Shown here piece after piece: positions 25,549-34,301 of a DNA stretch of 64,000 nucleotides (the first letter of the stretch is position 1; each line of letters starts with the position of its first letter). The position numbers and the translations under genes were made by a program. The notes beneath the pieces were generated by a model. It was not told the origin of the DNA. It saw only the letters and a program-made list of their open reading frames with translations, and made no database searches. The stretch comes from TMP-24 sp046348855 (lineage in GTDB: Bacteria > Pseudomonadota > Alphaproteobacteria > Rhodobacterales > Rhodobacteraceae), in the NCBI GenBank assembly GCA_046348855.1, contig JAXMDK010000010.1, positions 1-64,000 of the forward strand. The letters are read 5' to 3'.

Positions 25549-26520
25549 ATGTCAAAAGGTAGCTATGAACACGGGCGTCTGAACTTGCCGTTTGTCGGCA
25601 TTTGCACGTTCGGCAAAAGCCCGTATCAGCCCGATTGGGATGCGATCGACGCCGATGTCGCGGTCCTGGGCGCGCCTTTCGACTTCGGCACCCAGTGGCG
25701 GGCCGGCGCCCGGTTCGGGCCGCGCGGCATCCGCGAGGCCTCGACGCTGTTCTCCTTCGGGCATGGCGGCGCCTATGACCACGAGGATGACGTCACCTAT
25801 CTGCCTGCCGACAAGGTGCGGATCGTCGATCTGGGCGATGCCGACATCGTCCATACCGACACCGAGAAAAGCCATGCCAACATCGAATATGGCGTGCGCA
25901 AGATCCTGAAGGCCGGGGCCTTGCCGGTGGTGCTGGGGGGCGATCATTCGATCAACATTCCCTGCGTCAACGCCTTCGACGAAGACTGCGCCAAGAACGG
26001 TCCGATCCATATCGTCCAGATCGACGCGCATCTCGATTTCGTAGATGTGCGCCACGGCGTGCGCTACGGCCATGGCAACCCGATGCGGCGCGCATCGGAA
26101 AAATCCTGGGTCTCCGGCCTGTCGCAGTTCGGCATCCGCAACGTGTCGTCGACTGCCCGTGAAGGTTACGAGGCGGCGCGGGCGGCGGGATCGGACATCC
26201 TGTCGGTCCGCCAGATCCGGGCGCTGGGCGTCGAGGCGACGCTGGCCCGAATTCCGGCCGGTTCGCGCTACTACGTCACCATCGACATCGACGGCTTCGA
26301 TCCTTCGATCGCGCCGGGCACCGGGACGCCGTCGCATGGCGGCTTCATCTACTATGAGGTGCTGGAACTGCTGGCCGGGCTGGCCAAGCGCGGGACCGTG
26401 GTTGGCATCGACCTAGTGGAAGTGGCGCCCGACTACGACCATTCCGGCTGCACCTCGATCCTTGCGGCGCAGGTCCTGATGAACCTGATCGGCCGCGTCA
26501 TGCATGCGCGCGGGGCCTGA
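25549..26520 (+). CDS. Agmatinase/arginase-family ureohydrolase
   Basis: A 323-residue ureohydrolase. All Mn-cluster motifs are present: GGDHS (130-134), DAHLDFVD (159-166; Asp, His, Asp, Asp) and DIDGFDPSIAPGTGTP near residue 250. These enzymes hydrolyse guanidino compounds (agmatine, guanidinobutyrate, guanidinopropionate and others) to urea and an amine. The ATG at 25549 has a GGGGGTGGAG ribosome site; an in-frame ATG at 25522 is less likely. It is the first gene of an operon with two SDRs, a deacetylase-like enzyme, a NitT/TauT-type transporter and a GMC oxidoreductase. Its real substrate may therefore not be agmatine. Confidence 0.88.
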   Translation: MSKGSYEHGRLNLPFVGICTFGKSPYQPDWDAIDADVAVLGAPFDFGTQWRAGARFGPRGIREASTLFSFGHGGAYDHEDDVTYLPADKVRIVDLGDADIVHTDTEKSHANIEYGVRKILKAGALPVVLGGDHSINIPCVNAFDEDCAKNGPIHIVQIDAHLDFVDVRHGVRYGHGNPMRRASEKSWVSGLSQFGIRNVSSTAREGYEAARAAGSDILSVRQIRALGVEATLARIPAGSRYYVTIDIDGFDPSIAPGTGTPSHGGFIYYEVLELLAGLAKRGTVVGIDLVEVAPDYDHSGCTSILAAQVLMNLIGRVMHARGA

Positions 26521-26523
26521 GCG

Positions 26524-27306
26524 GTGGGGCGCGTCAGCTACGACTTTTCGGGTGAAAAGGTGCTGGTCACCGGCGCAAGCCGCGGCATCGGCTTTGCCGT
26601 CGCCAAAGGGTTCGCGCTGGCCGGGGCCGAGGTGACGATCCTGTCGTCGGGTAACGGCATCCACGCCGCGGCCGACGAGATCGCCGCCGTTGCCGGCCGG
26701 TCCTGCCGGGCGCTGGAATGCGACATCACCTCAAGCGCCTCGGTCAAGGCGGCGCTGGCGGGGCTGGGGCGGATCGACGTGCTGGTCAACAATGCCGGGC
26801 TGGAACGGATCACGCCGCTGACCGACCCCGACGATGCGGTCGAGGAGACGTTCCGCCGGATCACCGACATCAACGTGAATGGCACTTTCTACGTCACCCG
26901 TCATGCCGTGCCGAAGATGGCCGAAGGCGGACGGATCATCGTCACCGCCTCGATCTGGAGCCGCGTGGCGGTGCCCGAGTTTGCGGCCTACATCGGCTCG
27001 AAGCACGCCAATCTTGGCTTTGCCCGGACGATGGCCAGGGAACTGGCCCCGCGCGGCATCCGCGTCAACGCGGTCTGCCCCGGTTGGGTCAGGACCGAAG
27101 CGGCGATGCTGTCGCTGAAGAACATGTCGCTGCGGACCGGGCGCAGCGAGGATGACCTTTTGGCCGAGATCGTCGGCGCGCAGGTCCTGCCGGGGCTGCT
27201 GGAGCCCGACGATTTGGCCGCGCCTTATCTGTGGCTGGCTTCCGAGGGCGGGCGCGACATGACCGGGCAGGCGCTGATGCTCGACCGCGGCGAGGTGATG
27301 GCATGA
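26524..27306 (+). CDS. Short-chain dehydrogenase/reductase
   Basis: A 260-residue classical SDR beginning with GTG. Cofactor motif TGASRGIG (16-23), NNAG at about 89, and an intact triad Ser-Tyr-Lys (TASIWS...AYIGSKH, with Tyr 13 and Lys 17 residues after Ser). It is 3 bases after the ureohydrolase stop and overlaps the next SDR gene by 4 bases. It probably oxidises a hydroxyl intermediate with NAD(P). The substrate is unknown. Confidence 0.88.
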   Translation: MGRVSYDFSGEKVLVTGASRGIGFAVAKGFALAGAEVTILSSGNGIHAAADEIAAVAGRSCRALECDITSSASVKAALAGLGRIDVLVNNAGLERITPLTDPDDAVEETFRRITDINVNGTFYVTRHAVPKMAEGGRIIVTASIWSRVAVPEFAAYIGSKHANLGFARTMARELAPRGIRVNAVCPGWVRTEAAMLSLKNMSLRTGRSEDDLLAEIVGAQVLPGLLEPDDLAAPYLWLASEGGRDMTGQALMLDRGEVMA

Positions 27307-28034
27307 GCCGCGTCCTGATCACCGGCGCTTACCGCGGCATCGGCGCGGCCTGTGCCTTGGCCTATGCCCGTGCCGGCGCGCGGGTCGCGCTGGCCGACAT
27401 CCGCCTGCCGGAAGAAACCGCTAAAGCCGCCCGCGCGGCGGGGGCCGAGGTGCTGAGCCTTGCCTGCGACGTCTCTGACGCGAGCGCGGTGGCGGCGATG
27501 GCGCGGGCGGTCAGGGATGCATTTGGTGGGCTCGATGTGCTGGTTCATTGCGCCGGCGTCATCCACGAAGCGCCACTTCTGGAAACCCCCATCGCCGATT
27601 TCGACCGGGTGATCGCCATCAACCTGCGCGGCAGCTTCCTGGTCGGTCAGGCGGCGATCGGCCTGATGGAGGGCACGGCAGAGGCCCCGGCCCGCGCCAT
27701 CCTGATCGCGTCGGACATGGCGCACTACGGGCGCGAGACCTTTTCGCCCTATGTCGCCTCGAAACATGGCGTCCTTGGTCTGGTGCGCAGCTGGGCGAAG
27801 GAATTCGCGCCGCGCATCCTGGTCAACGCCATCTGCCCCGGCCCGATCGACACCGAGATGCTGGGTGCGGCGAACATGAGCGCCGAATGGCGGGCGCGGG
27901 AACTGGCGATCCCGCTGGCCCGCTTCGGCCGGCCCGACGAGATCGGCGAACTGGCCCTGTTCCTCGGTGGCGACGGCGGGCGCTATTTCACCGGGCAGGG
28001 CATCGGCATCAACGGTGGGAGCGTCATGCCATGA
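27303..28034 (+). CDS. Short-chain dehydrogenase/reductase
   Basis: A 243-residue classical SDR: cofactor motif TGAYRGIG (7-14), HCAG at about 80, and Ser-Tyr-Lys in IASDMAH...SPYVASKHG. It is translationally coupled to the SDR before it (ATGA) and to the deacetylase gene after it (4-base overlap). The two SDRs of the operon differ clearly in sequence, so they likely act on different intermediates of the same route. Confidence 0.88.
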   Translation: MSRVLITGAYRGIGAACALAYARAGARVALADIRLPEETAKAARAAGAEVLSLACDVSDASAVAAMARAVRDAFGGLDVLVHCAGVIHEAPLLETPIADFDRVIAINLRGSFLVGQAAIGLMEGTAEAPARAILIASDMAHYGRETFSPYVASKHGVLGLVRSWAKEFAPRILVNAICPGPIDTEMLGAANMSAEWRARELAIPLARFGRPDEIGELALFLGGDGGRYFTGQGIGINGGSVMP

Positions 28035-28921
28035 TCCTGAATCCGATCCCCTGGCCGAACGGCGCGAAATGCGCGGCCTGCGTGACCTTCGACATGGACG
28101 CCGACAGCCTTGTCCACATCGCCCATCCGACCGACGGCCACAGCCGGGTTTCGACGATTTCCATGCTGCAATACGGGCCGCAGGTGGCGATCCCGCGCAT
28201 CGTCGAAAGCTATCGCCAGCTGGGCATCCGCCAGACCTTCTTCATCCCGGCCTGGTGCATCGAAACCTACCCGCAAGCGGTCGAGGCGATCCTGAAGGGC
28301 GGGCACGAGATCGCTCATCATGGCTTCCTGCACGAACATCCGCGCGAACTGGCCGATGACGAGGAAGCCCATTGGCTGGATCGCGGCATCGAGGTGATCG
28401 TCAAGGCCACCGGCCAGCGGCCGCGCGGCTGGCGCGCGCCGCTTTACAACTTTTCGCACCGGTCCGCCGACCTTCTGGCCGAACGCGGCTTTGCCTATGA
28501 CGCCTCGCTGATGGGTGACGACCAGCCCTATCTGCTGGATTGCGCCAAGGGGCGGCTGGTGGAACTGCCGTCGCACTGGGGCATGGACGACTGGCCGCAA
28601 TATGTCCAGTCGATGGATCTGGACTACATGATGCCGATCCGCGCGCCGGAGCAGGGGTTCCTGCCCTTCGCGCAGGAGTTCGAGGCCGTCCGGCGGCATG
28701 GCGGGCTGTGGGTGCCGGTCGTCCATCCCTTCGCCACCGGCCGGCTGGCGCGGTGGGAGGTGGTGCACCGTTTCCTGGAACAGGCGGCTTCGCGCGGCGA
28801 CGTCTGGTTCGCGCCGATGGAGGAGATCGCCGCCCATGTCCGCAAGGTCGTCGAGACCGGGGCCTGGCAGCCTCGCATCGACCATCTGCCCTATTACGCC
28901 GCGCCGGTCCGCGTGACCTGA
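28031..28921 (+). CDS. Polysaccharide-deacetylase-family hydrolase (PuuE/imidase-like)
   Basis: A 296-residue NodB-fold hydrolase. The catalytic and metal aspartates are in VTFDMDAD (about 19-26) and the metal histidines in HEIAHHGFLHEHP (about 95-107), followed by WRAPLYNFS and a C-terminal HPFATGR. The long N-terminal loop and absence of signal peptide match cytoplasmic members that act on amides, ureides or cyclic imides (PuuE allantoinase, imidases) rather than on wall polymers. Next to a ureohydrolase this fits opening of a cyclic ureide, imide or guanidine ring, which is inference. Confidence 0.8.
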   Translation: MILNPIPWPNGAKCAACVTFDMDADSLVHIAHPTDGHSRVSTISMLQYGPQVAIPRIVESYRQLGIRQTFFIPAWCIETYPQAVEAILKGGHEIAHHGFLHEHPRELADDEEAHWLDRGIEVIVKATGQRPRGWRAPLYNFSHRSADLLAERGFAYDASLMGDDQPYLLDCAKGRLVELPSHWGMDDWPQYVQSMDLDYMMPIRAPEQGFLPFAQEFEAVRRHGGLWVPVVHPFATGRLARWEVVHRFLEQAASRGDVWFAPMEEIAAHVRKVVETGAWQPRIDHLPYYAAPVRVT

Positions 28922-28979
28922 CCGGGACAACGACAAAAAGACTGCCCAAGTCACTGCCCAACAAGCTGGAGGAACGCCG

Positions 28980-29945
28980 ATGAAGACCCCGCTTTTCGCC
29001 TTGGCCGCCGCCCTGTCCCTTTGGGCCTTGCCCGGGCTGGCCGAACCCTTGCGGCTCGCCCATTCGACCTGGGTGGGCTATGGTCCCTTCTACATCGCCC
29101 GCGACAAGGGCTTCTTCGCCGACGAGGGCGTGGATATCCAACTGTCGATCATCGAACAGACGCCGATGAAGATGGGCGCCTTCGACGCCGGCCAGATCGA
29201 CCTTGTCGCCTCGACAGCCGACGAATTCCCGACCTACATGCGCGACAACTATCCGATCAAGTACATCCTGGCGGTCGATGCGTCGAACGGCGGCGACGGG
29301 ATCGTGTCGAAGAAGGACATCGCCGACGTGGCCGGGCTGAAGGGCAAGACCGTGGCCTTCGAGGAAGGCTCGGTGTCGCAGTTCTTCCTGAACGCGCTGC
29401 TGATGAAGGCCGGCATCTCGCAGGCCGACATCCAGCCGATCAACATGACCGCCGCTGATGCCGGCGTGGCCTTCGCCGCCGGCCGGGTGGATGCGGCGGT
29501 GACCTGGGAGCCGAACCTGAGCCTGGGCGCCAAGGCGCCGGACGGCAAGATCCTTGTCACATCGAAGGACGAACCGGGACTGATCGTCGATGTCGTGGCG
29601 GTCAGCGACGAGACGCTTAAGAAGCGTCCGAAGGAAATCGCCGGTTTCGTGCGCGCCTGGCAGAAGGCGCTCGACTACCTCGCTGTCAACCCTGAAGACG
29701 GCTATGCGATCATGGCCAAGGGCGTCGGCGGCTGGCTCCAGAACCCCGACGACTTCAAGGCAGCGGCCAGCGGCATCGAATACCTGTCGCTCGACAAGAA
29801 CCGCACGATGTTCGGCACCGAGGCCGCGCCCGGTTCGCTGGCCCAGACCACCGACAACGCCATCAAGATCTGGGGCGGACTCGGCAAGATCAAGGCGAAC
29901 GGGCTGAGCGCGCAGACCATCCTTGACCGCCAGTTCCTGAACTGA
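28980..29945 (+). CDS. NitT/TauT-type ABC substrate-binding protein
   Basis: A 321-residue periplasmic protein of the NMT1/THI5-like SsuA family, with a Sec signal peptide (cleavage near LPGLA-EPL, residue 22). The segment STWVGYGPFYIARDKGFF and the GRVDAAVTWEPNL motif are typical. Ligands in this family include sulfonates, pyrimidines, nitrate and taurine. A ribosome site (GGAGG) precedes the ATG, 58 bases after the deacetylase gene. It forms a transporter with the two genes downstream and presumably imports the operon's substrate. Confidence 0.9.
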   Translation: MKTPLFALAAALSLWALPGLAEPLRLAHSTWVGYGPFYIARDKGFFADEGVDIQLSIIEQTPMKMGAFDAGQIDLVASTADEFPTYMRDNYPIKYILAVDASNGGDGIVSKKDIADVAGLKGKTVAFEEGSVSQFFLNALLMKAGISQADIQPINMTAADAGVAFAAGRVDAAVTWEPNLSLGAKAPDGKILVTSKDEPGLIVDVVAVSDETLKKRPKEIAGFVRAWQKALDYLAVNPEDGYAIMAKGVGGWLQNPDDFKAAASGIEYLSLDKNRTMFGTEAAPGSLAQTTDNAIKIWGGLGKIKANGLSAQTILDRQFLN

Positions 29946-29968
29946 ACCCGAGCAACAGGAGAATGACG

Positions 29969-30775
29969 ATGGCAACCGCACGTCTTGCGGATCGGCTTTT
30001 CACGCCCAAGAAAGCCATTCCGCGCAAAGTCGAATGGGGGGTGAACTGGCTGATCCCGCTGGCGATCCTCCTGGGCTGGACGCTGCTCGGTCAGCTGGGC
30101 CTGGTGCGCGAGGATTTCCTGCCCTCGCCCGTCGCGGTCGCCCGCCGCTTCGTCCAGGTGGCAGCCGACGGCACCCTGCTGAAGCACACGCTGGTCAGCC
30201 TGAACGTGATCATCTGGGGCTTCGTGCTGTCGTCGCTGGTCGCGGTGCCGCTGGGTGTGCTGATGGGGTCGTTCCGCATCGTCGCCGCCGCGGTCGAGCC
30301 GGTCGTGAACTTCATGCGCTACCTGCCGGTGACCTCGATGATCCCGCTGCTGATCCTGTGGATCGGCATCGGCATCGAACAGAAGATCGCGGTGATCTTC
30401 CTTGGCACCTTCTTCCAGCAACTCGTCATGTTTGCCGACGTGTCGCGCCAGGTGCCCGAGGATCTTTACAACGTTTCCTACACGCTGGGCGCAACCCGCG
30501 GGCAGGTGATCCGCCGGGTGATGCTGCCGGCGACGTTGCCCGGCGTGATGGACACGCTCAGGGTGACGATGGGCTGGGCCTGGACCTACCTCGTGGTGGC
30601 GGAACTCGTCGCCGCCGACGCCGGGCTTGGCTACATGTCCCTGCAGGGGATGCGCGGCTTCGACAGTGCGACGATCTTCGTCGCCATCTTCGTGATCGGC
30701 TTCCTCGGGCTCATCACCGACCTGCTGTTCAAGATCCTCAAGGACTGGGCGCTGCCCTGGACCCACATTCGCTGA
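29969..30775 (+). CDS. NitT/TauT-type ABC permease
   Basis: A 268-residue SsuC/TauC-type permease with about six helices (near 29-50, 82-104, 115-136, 140-160, 200-222, 232-250). The ATPase-contact loop is DLYNVSYTLGATRGQVIRRVMLP. The ATG at 29969 was chosen because AGGAG lies 7 bases upstream; an ATG at 29963 overlaps the ribosome site. It is flanked by its binding protein and ATPase genes. Confidence 0.92.
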   Translation: MATARLADRLFTPKKAIPRKVEWGVNWLIPLAILLGWTLLGQLGLVREDFLPSPVAVARRFVQVAADGTLLKHTLVSLNVIIWGFVLSSLVAVPLGVLMGSFRIVAAAVEPVVNFMRYLPVTSMIPLLILWIGIGIEQKIAVIFLGTFFQQLVMFADVSRQVPEDLYNVSYTLGATRGQVIRRVMLPATLPGVMDTLRVTMGWAWTYLVVAELVAADAGLGYMSLQGMRGFDSATIFVAIFVIGFLGLITDLLFKILKDWALPWTHIR

Positions 30776-30785
30776 CGGAGACATC

Positions 30786-31568
30786 ATGGGACAAGTGCAA
30801 ATCCAGAACGTGTCGCTGAAGTTCCGCACCCGCCGGGCAGGCGAAGTGACGGCGCTGGCGACGCTGAACCTGACCATTCCGGAAAAGCAGTTCGCGGTGG
30901 TCGTCGGCCCGTCGGGCTGCGGCAAGTCGAGCCTTCTCGACCTGGTGGCGGGGCTGAAGGCGCCGACCACCGGCCGGGCGCTGGTCGACGGCAAGGTCAT
31001 CGACAAGCCCGGCCCCGACCGGGGCATGGTGCCGCAAAGCTACACGCTGTTTCCCTGGCTGACGGTGCAGAAGAACGTCGAGTTCGGCCTGTCGCTGAAG
31101 CCCGGAACCGCGCGCGAACGCACCGAGATTGCCCGGCACTATGTGAACGCCGTCGGCCTGTCGGGTTTCGCCGACGCCTATCCGACCCAGCTTTCCGGCG
31201 GCATGAAGCAGCGCGTCGCCATCGCCCGGGCGCTGGCGGTGAACCCGGAGGTCCTGCTGATGGACGAGCCCTTCGGTGCCCTGGACAGCCAGACCCGCGC
31301 CGTCATGCAGGAGCTGCTGGTCGGCATCTGGGAAAAGGAGCAGAAGACCGTCCTGTTCATCACCCACGACATCGACGAGGCACTGTTCCTGGGCGACGTC
31401 GTGCATGTCATGTCGGCACGGCCGGGCCAGATCATCGACACGATCGACGTGGGTTTCGCCCGCCCCCGCCACTACGACATCGTGACCAGCCCCGAATTCG
31501 TCGAGCTGAAGAAACGGATCATGTCGAACCTCCACCACGAGGTCGACAAATCGATGATGCTGCACTGA
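30786..31568 (+). CDS. NitT/TauT-type ABC ATP-binding protein
   Basis: A 260-residue ATPase: Walker A GPSGCGKSS (about 41-49), Q-loop YTLFPWLTV, signature LSGGMKQR (about 137-144), Walker B VLLMDEPFGALD and switch ITHDIDEA. The SsuB/TauB class is clear. It follows the permease gene by 10 bases and precedes the GMC oxidoreductase gene by 10 bases, so it is part of one long operon. Confidence 0.93.
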   Translation: MGQVQIQNVSLKFRTRRAGEVTALATLNLTIPEKQFAVVVGPSGCGKSSLLDLVAGLKAPTTGRALVDGKVIDKPGPDRGMVPQSYTLFPWLTVQKNVEFGLSLKPGTARERTEIARHYVNAVGLSGFADAYPTQLSGGMKQRVAIARALAVNPEVLLMDEPFGALDSQTRAVMQELLVGIWEKEQKTVLFITHDIDEALFLGDVVHVMSARPGQIIDTIDVGFARPRHYDIVTSPEFVELKKRIMSNLHHEVDKSMMLH

Positions 31569-31578
31569 GGAGGCCGGA

Positions 31579-33255
31579 ATGGACGAGTATGACTACATCA
31601 TCGTCGGCGCAGGTTCGGCCGGTTGCGTGCTGGCCAACCGGCTGAGCGAGGACCCGACCTGCAAGGTGCTCGTCCTGGAATATGGCGGCAGCGACAAGTC
31701 GATCTTCATCCAGATGCCGACGGCGCTGTCGATCCCGATGAACGGGACAAAGTACAACTGGAAGTACATGACGGCGCCCGAACCGGGACTGGACGGCCGG
31801 CAGGTCCATTGCCCGCGCGGCAAGGTGCTGGGCGGGTCGTCCTCGATCAACGGGCTGGTCTACATGCGCGGCCATGCGCGGGATTTCGACGAATGGGAAG
31901 AGCTTGGGGCGCGGGGTTGGGGCTATGCCAACTGCCTGCCCTATTTCCAGCGCGCCGAAAGCTGGAAAGGCGGCAGCGACGCCTATCGCGGCGCCGGCGG
32001 CCCGCTGGCGACGAACGCCGGCAACGAGATGGAGAACCCGCTCTACCGGGCCTTCGTCGAGGCCGGGCGCGAGGCCGGCTATGTCACCACCGACGATCCC
32101 AACGGCCATCTGCAAGAGGGTTTCGGCCCGATGCACATGACGGTGAAGGACGGCGTGCGCTGGTCGACCGCCAATGCCTATCTGAAGCCCGCCATGTCGC
32201 GGCCGAACCTGACCGTCGTCACCCACGCGCTGACCCGGCGGGTCATCCTGGAAGGCAGGCGCGCGGTCGGTGTCGAATACGACCTGGGCAGCGCGCGCCA
32301 CGTCGCCCGCGCGCGGCGCGAGGTTCTGATCGCGTCCGGGCCCATCGGTTCGCCGCATCTGCTGCAAAGGTCCGGCATCGGCCCGGCCGAAGTGCTGCGC
32401 AAGGCGGGGGTCGACGTCCTGCATGACCTGCCCGGCGTCGGCGAGAACCTGCAGGACCATTCCGAGGTCTACATCCAGTATGCCTGCAAGCAGCCGATCA
32501 CGCTGAACGGCAAGATGGGCCTGTGGAGCCGCTTCCTGATCGGCGCCGAATGGATCTTGTTCAAGCGCGGCCTGTCGGTGACCAACCATTTCGAAAGCGG
32601 CGGGTTCATCCGGTCGGATAAGTCGCTGCAATGGCCGGACATCCAGTTCCATTTCCTGCCCGCCGCCATGCGCTATGACGGCAAGAAGCCATTGAAGGGC
32701 CACGGGTTCATGGTGCTGACCGGGCCGAACAAGCCGAAAAGCCGGGGTCATGTCCGGCTGCGGTCGGCCGATCCGCAGGTCCAGCCCGAGATCCTCTTCA
32801 ACTACCTGTCGCGTGAGGAGGACCGCGAAGGCTTCCGCCGCTGCCTGCGGCTGACGCGCGAAATCATCGCCCAGCCCGCCTTCGACCCGTTCCGCGGCGA
32901 GGAGATCGCGCCGGGCAAGGATGTGCGCAAGGACGACGAGATCGACGCCTGGGTGCGCGAGACGATGGAAAGCACCTATCACCCCTGCGGATCCTGCCGG
33001 ATGGGCGAGGATGCGCTGGCGGTCGTCGACAGCGAGCTGAAGGTGCGTGGGGTCGAGGGGCTGCGGGTCATCGACAGTTCGGTCTTCCCCAGCGAGCCGA
33101 ACGCCAACCTGAATGCGCCGACGATCATGCTGGCCGAACGTGCCGCCGACATGGTGCTGGGGCGTCCGCTGCTGGCGGCCTCGAACGCGGCGGTCGGGGT
33201 GGCGCCCGGCGTCGGCGTGACCCAGCGCAGCCGGGAACCCGTCCGCAGCCTGTAG
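31579..33255 (+). CDS. GMC-family FAD alcohol/choline dehydrogenase-like oxidoreductase
   Basis: A 558-residue GMC oxidoreductase. The N-terminal FAD motif is DYIIVGAGSAGCVLANRLSE (residues about 5-24); GGSSSINGLVYMRG (about 91-104) is the GMC signature 1, and the active-site histidine region STYHPCGSCRMG (about 464-475) and NANLNAPTI follow. It has the size and pattern of BetA-like alcohol dehydrogenases without a signal peptide. It probably oxidises a primary alcohol in the imported substrate. It is the last gene of the operon; a hairpin follows. Confidence 0.9.
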   Translation: MDEYDYIIVGAGSAGCVLANRLSEDPTCKVLVLEYGGSDKSIFIQMPTALSIPMNGTKYNWKYMTAPEPGLDGRQVHCPRGKVLGGSSSINGLVYMRGHARDFDEWEELGARGWGYANCLPYFQRAESWKGGSDAYRGAGGPLATNAGNEMENPLYRAFVEAGREAGYVTTDDPNGHLQEGFGPMHMTVKDGVRWSTANAYLKPAMSRPNLTVVTHALTRRVILEGRRAVGVEYDLGSARHVARARREVLIASGPIGSPHLLQRSGIGPAEVLRKAGVDVLHDLPGVGENLQDHSEVYIQYACKQPITLNGKMGLWSRFLIGAEWILFKRGLSVTNHFESGGFIRSDKSLQWPDIQFHFLPAAMRYDGKKPLKGHGFMVLTGPNKPKSRGHVRLRSADPQVQPEILFNYLSREEDREGFRRCLRLTREIIAQPAFDPFRGEEIAPGKDVRKDDEIDAWVRETMESTYHPCGSCRMGEDALAVVDSELKVRGVEGLRVIDSSVFPSEPNANLNAPTIMLAERAADMVLGRPLLAASNAAVGVAPGVGVTQRSREPVRSL

Positions 33256-33267
33256 TGCCCGACGCCC

Positions 33268-33289
33268 CCGCACCGGGCTGCCGGTGCGG
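33268..33289. terminator. Hairpin after the GMC oxidoreductase gene
   Basis: CCGCACCGG and CCGGTGCGG form a 9-base-pair stem with a 4-base loop 13 bases after the stop codon. It has no T-run, so termination strength is uncertain, but it separates two operons. Confidence 0.5.
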
Positions 33290-33354
33290 AGGCGCTACTC
33301 GCCAAAGGCCCCTGCATTCTTCACTTGACTCGCAGATGCCCGGTCAATAGTAAG

Positions 33355-33374
33355 TTGTAGGGACAACCCTACAA
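33355..33374. promoter_or_regulatory. Perfect palindromic operator, probably for the GntR/UTRA regulator
   Basis: TTGTAGGG and CCCTACAA form a perfect inverted repeat with the 4-base centre ACAA, 15 bases before the first gene of the transporter operon. HutC-type GntR proteins bind operators of the TTGTA...TACAA form, and the operon itself encodes such a protein at 35981. Binding between promoter and start would repress the operon. Confidence 0.6.
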
Positions 33375-33389
33375 ATAGGTGGCGGCAGA

Positions 33390-34301
33390 ATGGCCCTGCA
33401 TCATTCGGAACCGGACGGAATCAGGCCCGACGCCCTGCCGGGGGCAGACCTGCCCGTTCACCACCTGCGCCACCCGGGCCGCTGGGTGGCCGGGGCGGCG
33501 GTGGTCCTGATCCTTGCGGTGCTGATCCAGGCTTTTGCCGCCGGCAATATCCGCTGGCCGATCGTCGGCCAGTTCCTGACCGCGCCGGTCATCGTCAAGG
33601 GTTTTGGCTGGACGCTGGTCATCACCTTCTGCGCGCTGGCGCTGGGCGTCCTTCTGGGCTTCGGCTTCGGGATGATGCGGCTGTCGGCCAACCCGGTCCT
33701 GCGCTTTGCCGCCTGGCTTTACGTCTGGATCTTCCGGGGCACGCCGGTGCTGTTGCAGCTGCTGATCTGGTTCAACATCGCGCTGATCTTCCCGCGCCTC
33801 TACATCCCCGGCCTGATCGACGCGCGGATGGTCGATGTCGTGACACCCTTCGTCGCGGCCGTCCTTGGCCTTGGGGTGAACGAAGGCTCCTACCTGACCG
33901 AAGTCGTCCGGGGCGGTATCGGCGCGGTGGATCGCGGCCAGATCGAAGCCGCCAACACGCTGGGCATGACCCCCGGCCAGACCATGCGGCGCATCATCCT
34001 GCCGCAGACCATGCGGCTGGTGCTGCCGACCCTGGGCAACAGTGCGGTGGGGATGCTCAAGTTCTCGTCGCTGGCCGCGACCATCGCCATGACCGAGATG
34101 CTGAACGCAGCGCAGCGGATCTACTTCATCAATGGCGCGGTGATCGAGCTCCTGTTCGTCTGCGCGATCTGGTATCTGGCCGGAACCACCGTGCTGTCGA
34201 TTGGCCAGTATTACCTTGAACGCCATTTCGACCGCAGCGCCTCGGGCGCCGCGCCGCGCCGCAACTGGCTGCGCCGCGCCGCAGAGGAGGTGCAGGCATG
34301 A
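33390..34301 (+). CDS. Polar-amino-acid-type ABC permease
   Basis: A 303-residue HisM/GltK-type permease with an extended N-terminus (about 45 residues before the first helix). Helices lie near 32-52, 72-96, 105-128, 150-172, 220-240 and 250-270. The contact loop is EAANTLGMTPGQTMRRIILPQTMR. Unlike many systems of this class, only one permease gene is present, so it probably works as a homodimer. It overlaps the ATPase gene by 4 bases. Confidence 0.9.
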   Translation: MALHHSEPDGIRPDALPGADLPVHHLRHPGRWVAGAAVVLILAVLIQAFAAGNIRWPIVGQFLTAPVIVKGFGWTLVITFCALALGVLLGFGFGMMRLSANPVLRFAAWLYVWIFRGTPVLLQLLIWFNIALIFPRLYIPGLIDARMVDVVTPFVAAVLGLGVNEGSYLTEVVRGGIGAVDRGQIEAANTLGMTPGQTMRRIILPQTMRLVLPTLGNSAVGMLKFSSLAATIAMTEMLNAAQRIYFINGAVIELLFVCAIWYLAGTTVLSIGQYYLERHFDRSASGAAPRRNWLRRAAEEVQA

